Shown: positions 1 through 6,243 of the stretch, piece by piece | Position numbering within the stretch: the first letter of the stretch is position 1 | How the letters are laid out: each line of letters opens with the position of its first letter | Origin: Kiritimatiellia bacterium | GTDB taxonomy: Bacteria > Verrucomicrobiota > Kiritimatiellia > RFP12 > UBA1067 | DNA: 12,013 nucleotides | Assembly (NCBI GenBank): GCA_017508315.1 | Contig: JAFVZE010000269.1 | Location: forward strand, 1-12,013 | Reading direction: 5' to 3' | Notes under the pieces: generated by a model | Database searches by the model: none | Told to the model about the DNA's origin: nothing | Seen by the model: only the letters and a program-made list of their open reading frames with translations | Program-made: the position numbers and the translations under genes

Positions 1-1
1 G

Positions 2-1423
2 GTGGCGTTTTCCGTAAACCGCATCAAGGAAGTCGATCCGGCCGTGCGTTTTGCGCTTTCGGGAACGCAGAGACCCTCGGCATACGGCGGCACGGACTGG
101 TGGAAACAGCTCAATGTTATGGATGCCGCGCTCAACTACGGCGGCGGCGGACAGTTCGACATCCACCGCTCGTTCTGCCCCGGCGGAGGTTTCATGCCCT
201 GGAACTGGGGGTATTCGCGGCGCGGCCCGGCGGCGGTGGCGGATGTCTGGCGCACGGCGTTCTACGGAATGCGCGGGCTGATGGGATTCCAATCGACTTC
301 GCAGATCAACCAGGACTGGACGTTCTCGCGCGGACTTAGAGACACCCTGCCGCACGTGCGCCGTCTTGTGGAAGGCACCGGAATGCACTTCGTCAACAAT
401 CTTGTAGCCAAGCATGAAGTTGCGATACTCTATTCGCAGGCTTCGCTGCGCGCGGCGTTCATCGAGAATCGCCGCGAGGAACACGATCTGCTGGAGGAGA
501 AGGTGCGGCTTCTGCTGCGCAACCTCGGTTATGCCTATGACTACGTTTCCTACGACGAACTTTCGACGGGAGCCGTCGCAAAGCGCGGCTACCGTGTGCT
601 TCTTCTCGCTGATGCCGTGGCGATGTCCGATGCGGAAGTCGCGGCCGTGCGTGCGTTTGTGCAGGCCGGCGGCACGGTGATTGCGGAAGGGATGCCGGCG
701 CGCCGAGCGGCGAACTGCCGTGTCCGCGCCGCAGCGCCGCTCGCCGATCTCTTCGCGGACGGCTCCCGGCACACGTTGTTCCCGGAGATCGATGTGCGCT
801 ACAATAAGGCGATAGAATATCCTGAAAAGGCGGCAAACGCGCCGGTCGTGAAGATGGAGCGAGAGCGCTATGAAAATGCGTTGGTGCGCGCGGGCGCTTC
901 AACGACGCGAGTCGGGATTGTAAACGAAGAGACCGGCAGGAATATGGTGAATGCGGAGGTGTTCTGCAAATCCGATCGTGCCGGAAATCCGCTGTGGGGA
1001 ATTCTTGCGCCTAAAGTTGATCGCGTCTTTGACGTGCGGTTCAAATTCCCGAAAAAAGCCTTTACGTATGATCTGGTCTCCGGACGCCTGTACGGAGCGG
1101 TCGATACGCTGCGTCTTCCGCTCGGACTGGGGACGCCGTACGCGTTCGTGCAGTTCCCGGAGGCGGTCGGTCTTGAAGCGCCGGCCGTGAACGGTGCGCG
1201 GCTGTCGTTCGCGTTCACCTGCGCGGTGGACGGAGTGGTGCGCGTCGAGGTTCTGCGCCCCGACGGCACCGAGGCATATGCCTATTCGAGGAACGTGCTT
1301 ATGACCGCCGGAAAAGGCTCGTACGAGATTCCCTTCGCGCTCTCGGATCCGTCCGGAGAGTGGAAGGTTCGCGTAACGTCGGTGTTCGGCTCGCTCCGGC
1401 GCGAGGCTGTTGTCCGGCGCTGA
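2..1423 (+). CDS. GH42-like glycoside hydrolase with beta-galactosidase trimerization domain, C-terminal part (5' truncated)
   Basis: The reading frame is open from the window edge. The first codon, GTG, falls inside a barrel-like segment (VNRIKEVDPAVRFALSGTQ) and has no ribosome site, so the true start lies upstream. Residues about 1-115 look like the end of a TIM barrel, with LSGTQ at 19-23 and a Trp/Gly-rich stretch near 60-75. Residues about 138-235 resemble the glutamine-amidotransferase-like trimerization domain of GH42 enzymes: an AILYSQAS strand at 141, RVLLLADAV at 198, then AGGTVIAEG. The remainder to residue 473 is beta-rich and ends in an Ig-like segment (PSGEWKVRVTSV). Family knowledge suggests hydrolysis of beta-galactosides or related glycosides outside the cytoplasm. 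The catalytic acid/base is outside the window and I cannot assign the nucleophile, so activity is unproven. It is the first visible gene of a co-directional cluster, 41 bases before the next. Confidence 0.75.
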   Translation: MAFSVNRIKEVDPAVRFALSGTQRPSAYGGTDWWKQLNVMDAALNYGGGGQFDIHRSFCPGGGFMPWNWGYSRRGPAAVADVWRTAFYGMRGLMGFQSTSQINQDWTFSRGLRDTLPHVRRLVEGTGMHFVNNLVAKHEVAILYSQASLRAAFIENRREEHDLLEEKVRLLLRNLGYAYDYVSYDELSTGAVAKRGYRVLLLADAVAMSDAEVAAVRAFVQAGGTVIAEGMPARRAANCRVRAAAPLADLFADGSRHTLFPEIDVRYNKAIEYPEKAANAPVVKMERERYENALVRAGASTTRVGIVNEETGRNMVNAEVFCKSDRAGNPLWGILAPKVDRVFDVRFKFPKKAFTYDLVSGRLYGAVDTLRLPLGLGTPYAFVQFPEAVGLEAPAVNGARLSFAFTCAVDGVVRVEVLRPDGTEAYAYSRNVLMTAGKGSYEIPFALSDPSGEWKVRVTSVFGSLRREAVVRR

Positions 1424-1464
1424 GATGAGGCAAAAGAAAGAAAAAATAAAAGGAGAATATTGAA

Positions 1465-2532
1465 ATGATGACTACAAGAAAAGAATTTATCGGCGGGATG
1501 CTCGCTTCAGCGGCGGCTGGATGCGCAGGGATCCCTGATTCGGCGGTACCGCGTCCGGCGCAGGGTAAATTCGTCTGGGGCGATCTTCTGCATCTCGGGA
1601 TGAATATGTGGTGCGATTGGGAGAATCCCGCGCCGCTCAGCTATGGGTGGGAAGAGACGGTCATTCGCTGGCCGTCGGACAAGGTGCGCGCCGATCTTTC
1701 CGTCTGGAAGGATTGGACGGACGCGATGGCGCGCGAGCAGTTGAATCTGGCGGTTGTTGATCTTGGCGAAGCGCTTATCTATCCGAGTCATCCGGAGCTG
1801 GCGGCGAAGGGGGCGTTCACGCCCGAACGGATGCGTAAGGAGATTGAGCGTCTTCGCACACTGGGGATCGAGGCGATTCCGAAGCTGAATTTCTCCGGCG
1901 GGCACAACCGCTGGCTCAACGAATACCGACCGCTGATGGGAACCGGGCGCTACCGGCAGATCTGCGCGGAGATTATCGCGGACGTCTGCGAGATATTCGA
2001 CCGGCCGCGCTTCTTCCATATCGGATACGATGAAGAGACCGCCGGACATCAGAGCCGCTTTCAGCACGTGATCGTCCGGCGCGGCGACGTGTGGTGGCGA
2101 GATTTTCTCTCGGTCGTGGATGCGGTCGAGAAGAGCGGTTCGCGGGCGTGGTGCTTCTCCGACATGATCTGGCATTACCGCGACGAATTTCTTAAACGTA
2201 TGCCCAAGAGCGTCGTGCAGTGTCCGTGGCACTATAAACCGGATGAAAAACATCCCGAATACGTTCAGTCGCTTGAGGATATGCTTTCGGCCGGCTACGA
2301 GATGATTCCCGATGTCGGGACGTTTTCGACGAAATCGCAGGATACGATCGGCACGGGCGAGGGCGAGCGGCTCTTGAAGCGCTTCATCAACGACTACCCG
2401 CGCAAACAGCTGCTCGGCTTTCTGCTCTGCTCTTGGGCGCGGCCGGTGCCGTACCATCGGACGAAGGGGCTTAAGTCGATCGAGTTCTTCGGGGATATGA
2501 AGCGCCGCTGGGAGGCCGTCAACCCCGCATGA
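1465..2532 (+). CDS. Exported GH20-like (beta-N-acetylhexosaminidase-like) TIM-barrel protein
   Basis: The 355-residue protein starts at ATG 1465. AAAAGGAG at 1448-1455 sits 9 bases upstream, which favours this ATG over the one at 1468. The N-terminus (TTRKEFIGGMLASAAAGCAG) resembles a Tat leader with RK in place of RR, ending in a weak lipobox with Cys near residue 20. A barrel follows, with strands and helices typical of GH20: GIEAIPKLNFSGG near 132-145, then HIGYDEE at 185-191. This last motif aligns by eye with the GH20 catalytic Asp-Glu pair (HIGGDE), giving D189 and E190 as candidates. Aromatic residues W236, W255 and W324 could line a sugar site. GH20 enzymes remove terminal beta-linked GlcNAc or GalNAc by substrate-assisted catalysis. 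This protein is short and lacks the usual extra N-terminal GH20b domain, so its substrate may differ. It lies 22 bases before the next gene's preferred start. Confidence 0.7.
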   Translation: MMTTRKEFIGGMLASAAAGCAGIPDSAVPRPAQGKFVWGDLLHLGMNMWCDWENPAPLSYGWEETVIRWPSDKVRADLSVWKDWTDAMAREQLNLAVVDLGEALIYPSHPELAAKGAFTPERMRKEIERLRTLGIEAIPKLNFSGGHNRWLNEYRPLMGTGRYRQICAEIIADVCEIFDRPRFFHIGYDEETAGHQSRFQHVIVRRGDVWWRDFLSVVDAVEKSGSRAWCFSDMIWHYRDEFLKRMPKSVVQCPWHYKPDEKHPEYVQSLEDMLSAGYEMIPDVGTFSTKSQDTIGTGEGERLLKRFINDYPRKQLLGFLLCSWARPVPYHRTKGLKSIEFFGDMKRRWEAVNPA

Positions 2533-2540
2533 TGTTTGTA

Positions 2541-2557
2541 AAGGGTTGATTAGTGTG
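2541..2557 (+). promoter_or_regulatory. Ribosome binding site that selects GTG 2555 as start
   Basis: AAGGG at 2541-2545 touches the upstream TTG codon at 2546 with no spacer, so that codon cannot use it. It lies 9 bases from the in-frame GTG at 2555-2557, a normal distance. Starting at GTG also gives a compact signal peptide, MIKIFTGAILLCMLSPARA. Confidence 0.6.
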
Positions 2558-4825
2558 ATTAAAATTTTTACAGGCGCAATTCTGCTCTGCATGCTTTCGC
2601 CCGCCCGCGCTGAAAGTGTGCGGGGAGAATGTGCTGAGGATACCTTCGGCATAGATGCTCGCGGCGGGGTCACATTCGATCTGCAGGAGATGTGCAGGCG
2701 TACGGCGCGGATTTCCGATTCGGCGGATGAATTTCCGGTTCAGATCACGTGCCCGGTTCCGGATCGCACCGATTCGCGTTTTGAATTGCCCGCCGGACAG
2801 TGCGCGTATCTTTGGTTTAAATGGCGTTCCGGGCGTCCGGTGAAGGAATGGGATCAATCGCTTTTGCGTTTCTCGCTTACGCTTCCTTCCAAAGTGGAAT
2901 ATCTCGCCTCCCGGCTAACGGCGCCGTCCGCGCCGGAAACGATCGTTGCGGCGGACGGCTCGCGGCAATACCGTTTCAAGCTCCGCAAGGGCGGCGGTCC
3001 CGGCACAGTGCCGCGCACCGCGTTTAATTCAAGCGATCCGTTCGGCGTATTGGTGCGCACGGCGATCGGTGTCCGCGGCACGCTTGGCAAGGCGCGGGTG
3101 CACATCGAATACGACGGACGGCGGATATCCAACGAAACGGCATTTGAAATCATCGCCGTCGATCCCGTCCGGTGCGCCGCGCCGAAGCGTTACATGAACG
3201 GCGTTATAACCGGCAGCGACATTTTCGATTTCACACATTCCGCTGTAACGAACGCGACGGAGATTTTCGCCGGTCTGCTCGGCGACATGGGCGTACGCTG
3301 GGTGATCGCCAACGGCAGCACGCGCTCTTTCGCCGCGCTGCGGTCGAACGGGGTGCGCCATATCGCCCGCAACGATCCGCTCATCATCAACGGCTTTGCC
3401 ATCGGCGAGTGGCGGCACCGTCCGGCGGAAGATCGTTACGTGACCGACAATCCGCTCGAAGGGCCGCTCGAATATCTCAAATACTGGATCAACCGGGCGA
3501 CGTGTCCGATCGCAGTCTACACCGAGTCGAAGCATTTCCGCGAATACGTCGTGCCGCTTATAAAAAACGCCTGCAAGGGAGCGGACGGACTGTGGGAGAA
3601 CTGGGAGCCTTACTACTACGCCGGAAAGGGCTGCATGTGCGTGCGCTGCCGCAGGGCGTTCGCCGAATTCGTCGGCGTGAGCGATGAGGAGATGGCCCGC
3701 GACTGGCCGAAAGAAATAAAGCGCGGACGCAGATGGGGCGATCGCATCCTTGATTTCCGCGCCAGAGAGCACTCCCGAATCGTGCGCACGATCGACAGGT
3801 ATGTGCGGGAATTCTCCGGAGGAGAATCTTCCTGCGGACTTATTCCGGCCATCGCCTGGATAGAGAACGGCAGCTGGTATCACGCGAATTCGCGCGGTTT
3901 AGCCCGTTATGTGGACGAGGTGTGTCCGCGCTTCTACGCCGGTGATCTCAAATGGCTCAATCCGTGGGGACCTTACGCCGGACTGAAGGGCGCGAGACCC
4001 AAGCCGTACGAGAAGCGCGTCCCGCTTGTGAGTTTCGCTGCCGCCGATGACGTGCGCCGTACGGTCGAGCGCGATTATCCCGATCCCGTGCGCCGTCCGC
4101 GGCTGATGGCGTTTCCGCTCGGATATTTCGGCAATTATCTGTCGCGTCCCGAAACGCTTTCGATGGCGCTCGATTCGTTTTTCTTCAACCGCTGGGAAGC
4201 GTCGGTCGTCTATTACATGTTTCGCGGCGGAATGGATGCGCGGTACATGCGCGCTTTCGCCGCGGCCAACGGCCGCGCCGCGAAATACGAGGACTTTGTG
4301 CTCGACGGCCTCGACGTCACTTCCCGGACGGCGGTCGTTCCGGTAAAGGAGTATGCGAGATCGTGCCGGCTGGCGAGCGCATATGTTCCGGCCTCCACCA
4401 ACATGAGTACGCTGCAGGTGCGCGCCTATGAGCTCGGAGCGTCCAGAATCGCCGCAGTTTTCAATTTCTGGGAAAAGGGCGAAGCGTTCTTCGATCTGCG
4501 CGTGAAGGAGCTGCCCGTCGGCGATTATTTCGTGACGGATGAGGATGGAACGGTCTATTCCGGCGGCGGCGCGGCGGGAACCTGGACGGCGCGGGAGCTT
4601 GATGGAGGGATTCGTCTTGTCGTGGGCGCAGCGAGAACGAAAGTCTTTGAAATCCGCTCTGCGGCCAAATTCCGTCCCGTTGCCGGTTCGCTGCGGATGA
4701 CGCCGGAAAAACTTGCGGCGCTTTTCGCCGTACGCAGAGAAGCGCTTGCCTCGCTCGCTGAAGCCGATGCCGCAGAAGAGGCGGCCGCGCCGCTTCCAAA
4801 GGAGGATGCCGGGCGGGTTTTATAG
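2555..4825 (+). CDS. Secreted TIM-barrel glycoside-hydrolase-like protein, family unassigned
   Basis: From GTG 2555 the product is 756 residues. A signal peptide covers residues 1-19 (cleavage after ARA). An N-terminal beta domain spans about 20-205 and is followed by a barrel-like region from about 214 (MNGVITGSDIFDF) to about 580. In the barrel are WENWEP at 347-352, with E348 and E351 in a position where retaining or inverting glycosidases often carry acids, and directly after it CMCVRC with cysteines at 360, 362 and 365. A beta domain resembling the C-terminal all-beta domain of glycosidases covers about 595-705, and the last 45 residues are an Ala/Glu-rich, probably helical tail. I do not recognise a named CAZy family. 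Role in glycan breakdown is inferred from fold and neighbours. It ends the first gene cluster and reads towards the minus-strand regulator. Confidence 0.65.
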   Translation: MIKIFTGAILLCMLSPARAESVRGECAEDTFGIDARGGVTFDLQEMCRRTARISDSADEFPVQITCPVPDRTDSRFELPAGQCAYLWFKWRSGRPVKEWDQSLLRFSLTLPSKVEYLASRLTAPSAPETIVAADGSRQYRFKLRKGGGPGTVPRTAFNSSDPFGVLVRTAIGVRGTLGKARVHIEYDGRRISNETAFEIIAVDPVRCAAPKRYMNGVITGSDIFDFTHSAVTNATEIFAGLLGDMGVRWVIANGSTRSFAALRSNGVRHIARNDPLIINGFAIGEWRHRPAEDRYVTDNPLEGPLEYLKYWINRATCPIAVYTESKHFREYVVPLIKNACKGADGLWENWEPYYYAGKGCMCVRCRRAFAEFVGVSDEEMARDWPKEIKRGRRWGDRILDFRAREHSRIVRTIDRYVREFSGGESSCGLIPAIAWIENGSWYHANSRGLARYVDEVCPRFYAGDLKWLNPWGPYAGLKGARPKPYEKRVPLVSFAAADDVRRTVERDYPDPVRRPRLMAFPLGYFGNYLSRPETLSMALDSFFFNRWEASVVYYMFRGGMDARYMRAFAAANGRAAKYEDFVLDGLDVTSRTAVVPVKEYARSCRLASAYVPASTNMSTLQVRAYELGASRIAAVFNFWEKGEAFFDLRVKELPVGDYFVTDEDGTVYSGGGAAGTWTARELDGGIRLVVGAARTKVFEIRSAAKFRPVAGSLRMTPEKLAALFAVRREALASLAEADAAEEAAAPLPKEDAGRVL

Positions 4826-4995
4826 GGGAGTGAAATCGCGGGAGCCCCATCGTTCGTAATTGAAAATGCTTCAACCGACGGATTATTTGCTTGTTCTGCT
4901 TATATATAGTAAATTGAGAATTTAATGCGGAATATTTTATTGCGCTGAAATCTGGTAGCGCAAGCTGATTGGAGAGGGCGAAGCGCGAAGGACAT

Positions 4996-5030
4996 TTTTT
5001 GGGGACACACCCCAAAAACCTTAGGTTTTT
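4996..5030. terminator. Two overlapping inverted repeats, candidate bidirectional terminator
   Basis: Hairpin A pairs TTTTTGGGG (4996-5004) with CCCCAAAAA (5010-5018) around a 5-base loop, ACACA. Hairpin B pairs AAAAACC (5014-5020) with GGTTTTT (5024-5030) around TTA, and the DNA symmetry extends to 8 bases per arm around a single T. Both use 5014-5018, so one transcript can fold only one of them. Hairpin B ends in a T run on either strand, which fits a weak terminator between convergent genes. It is 170 bases past the plus-strand stop codon and 324 bases past the araC stop. Its low GC stem makes termination uncertain, and a dispersed palindromic repeat is the alternative. Confidence 0.45.
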
Positions 5031-5182
5031 CGCGATTTTTGGCCTTTGCGAGACTTCTGCGGCAGTTGCGGCGTTCAAGCGAAGGGGCGGGCGGAAGCGC
5101 GGCGACTTTTCGATGGTGCGGATACGACTGGCGAGATTCGCTTTACCTCGGTTTGGTTTTAAGCGGAAGCAAAAGCAGTCGG

Positions 5183-5266
5183 ATTAGGGGTCAGTTGTTA
5201 GGGGTAGAAATTAGGTGTAGGTGTAGAGAGGATGTTTATCCTTCATATCTACCGCTAACCCTACTG
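5183..5266. repeat. G-rich TTAGGGG-like tandem block with an inverted partner
   Basis: Degenerate direct repeats run along the plus strand: ATTAGGGGTCAG at 5183-5194, TTAGGGGTAG at 5198-5207, ATTAGGTGTAG at 5210-5220 and GTGTAG at 5221-5226. Downstream, TCTACCGCTAACCCTACTG at 5248-5266 is the imperfect reverse complement of the block at 5192-5208. An inner small hairpin, AGGAT-GTTT-ATCCT, lies at 5229-5242. The whole could fold as a long imperfect stem. It contains runs of four Gs but not a clean four-run quadruplex motif. Function unknown. Confidence 0.5.
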
Positions 5267-5354
5267 TTCGTATCGTTGTTTAATTGTTGAAAACGGAGCC
5301 CTAAAACCAGTCAAACGAGAAAGGGGGCGCAGCTGCGGGGACAAAACCCGGCCG

Positions 5355-6134
5355 TCACAAACTTTTGCGGTATTCCGCCGGGGTGACGCCGACAAGTTTC
5401 CTGAAGGTGCGGATGAAGTGCGAATGGTCGAAAAAGCCGACCTCGACGGCGATGTCGCTGATGCGCTTGTCGGTCGTCTTCAGAAGTGCCTTGGCGTTGT
5501 TGATTCTGACGTTTGCGATATAGACGGAAGGCGATTGGCCCATCAATCTGGTGAAAAGACGTCTGAACTGCGCCGGCGAATAATTGGCGATCGCCGCAAG
5601 ACGTTCAATAGAGACGTCTTCGGAGAGGTGGTCGTTCAGATAAACCACGGCTTTGCGTATCGGATTGTACCATGACGAGGAGCGCATTTTCTGCTGGGCG
5701 CGCCAATATATCGTCGCCGTTCCTATCCGCCTGCCGTCTATTCCCGTCACGGGGCGGACGGTTACGCAGTTAAGGCTGTCCGAGCGGTCGGCGACAAAAC
5801 CGTATATGCGTTCGATGATTGGGATGCCGCTTTCCATTACCTGACGATCGCGTCCGCCGTAAACCGACGCCTGTTCCGGCGGGTAAAGTTCTTCGGACGT
5901 GTAGCCGAGCATGTCGTTGACCGACTGCCAGCCGCTCACATCCACATTGTAGCGGTTGGTGTGCATTATTCTACCGTCGGCATCCTTGACGCAAAACGAG
6001 ATATTCGGGGCAGATTCAAAGAGGTCGATCATCAATTGCATCACCGGACCGGCCTTGGCGAAGAATTTGCGTCGCATCTTCTGTACGGTTTCGTGAGGAA
6101 TCTTTTGTGGTGCATATCTCTGCTTTGGTTTCAT
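5355..6134 (-). CDS. PAS-domain AraC-family transcriptional regulator
   Basis: This 259-residue cytoplasmic protein starts at ATG 6132-6134 and ends at the TGA complementary to 5355-5357. Residues about 33-148 look like a PAS sensor domain (FESAPNISFCVKDADGRIMH, GYTSEELYPPE, then ITG-IDGRRIGTATIYWR-type closing strands). Residues about 155-258 are an AraC/XylS DNA-binding domain: the first helix-turn-helix is near 176-196 (IERLAAIANYSPAQFRRLF) and the second near 224-246, with the family signature GFFDHSHFIRTFRKLVGVTPAEYR. Members bind DNA through the AraC domain; here a PAS domain replaces the usual cupin, so the signal is probably a small molecule or redox/cofactor cue rather than a directly bound sugar. 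It is divergent from the surface-protein operon and convergent with the hydrolase cluster, so it is a candidate regulator of either. I see no ribosome site before the start. Confidence 0.92.
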   Translation of the reverse strand: MKPKQRYAPQKIPHETVQKMRRKFFAKAGPVMQLMIDLFESAPNISFCVKDADGRIMHTNRYNVDVSGWQSVNDMLGYTSEELYPPEQASVYGGRDRQVMESGIPIIERIYGFVADRSDSLNCVTVRPVTGIDGRRIGTATIYWRAQQKMRSSSWYNPIRKAVVYLNDHLSEDVSIERLAAIANYSPAQFRRLFTRLMGQSPSVYIANVRINNAKALLKTTDKRISDIAVEVGFFDHSHFIRTFRKLVGVTPAEYRKSL

Positions 6135-6140
6135 GAGCTA

Positions 6141-6170
6141 ATTATACACATTTCTGCGTAGCCGATGCAA
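6141..6170 (-). promoter_or_regulatory. Candidate araC promoter giving a leaderless mRNA
   Basis: On the minus strand TATAAT (complement of 6141-6146) is a perfect -10 box. TTGCAT (complement of 6165-6170) lies 18 bases upstream as a partial -35 box, matching TTGACA in its first three bases. Only six bases separate the -10 box from the ATG, so transcription would begin at or next to the start codon. The absence of any GGAG-like site in the six bases supports leaderless translation. This is a prediction from spacing alone. Confidence 0.55.
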
Positions 6171-6178
6171 GAATCGGC
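6161..6178. promoter_or_regulatory. Inverted repeat in the divergent gap, candidate operator
   Basis: GCCGAT (6161-6166) and ATCGGC (6173-6178) are perfect reverse complements separated by GCAAGA. The repeat overlaps the predicted -35 box of the minus-strand regulator and lies upstream of the plus-strand surface-protein gene. A protein bound here could control both directions, for example by autoregulation. AraC proteins more often bind direct repeats, so another regulator is also possible. Confidence 0.4.
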
Positions 6179-6243
6179 AGACGGATTTTGCGATAATAAG
6201 CCGTACTGAGAAACAAACCCGGCACTAAGGAAAACAAATCGCA

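Larger units (their letters stand above)
4826..5354. other. Convergent intergenic region with no credible gene
   Basis: This 529-base gap separates the plus-strand cluster from the minus-strand araC gene. It opens with an AT-rich section that includes an inverted repeat TAAATT-GAG-AATTTA at 4910-4924. The paired hairpins at 4996-5030 follow, then a GC-rich stretch of about 5040-5130 with no visible motif, then the G-rich block at 5183-5266. A perfect palindrome CGCAGCTGCG lies at 5328-5337. The open frames here start at TTG or ATG codons without ribosome sites, show no domain pattern, and I do not call them. The patchwork of composition is consistent with a dispersed non-coding repeat or degraded element, which only genome comparison could show. 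Confidence 0.6.

Noticed and set aside
2..4. GTG at the window edge as a true start codon
   Set aside because: No upstream sequence is available, and the translation starts inside a barrel-like segment without a signal peptide, so the gene is simply cut by the window.
1507..2673. A 388-residue minus-strand open frame opposite the GH20-like gene
   Set aside because: It lies almost wholly antisense to a gene with a strong ribosome site, an export leader and a catalytic-type motif. Its own translation shows no recognisable fold, so it is a shadow of GC-rich codon use.
4825..4848. GGGG...CCCC pairing just after the barrel gene as a terminator
   Set aside because: Only four pairs close a 16-base loop and no T run follows.
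4461..5078. A 205-residue minus-strand open frame
   Set aside because: It overlaps the well-supported barrel gene by more than 350 bases, has low-complexity Arg/Pro-rich sequence typical of an antisense frame, and has no ribosome site.
4969..5290. Two short plus-strand frames in the convergent gap
   Set aside because: Both start at TTG without a ribosome site, are rich in Arg and Lys, cross the hairpins or the G-rich repeat block, and show no signal peptide or domain.
5328..5337. CGCAGCTGCG palindrome near the araC stop as a terminator
   Set aside because: It has no loop-forming spacer and no T run on the minus strand; it may be chance in a GC-rich stretch.
6192..6197. GATAAT as a -10 box for the plus-strand surface-protein operon
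   Set aside because: No acceptable -35 box is present at 16-19 bases upstream, so I do not list it as a promoter, although some promoter must lie in this gap.
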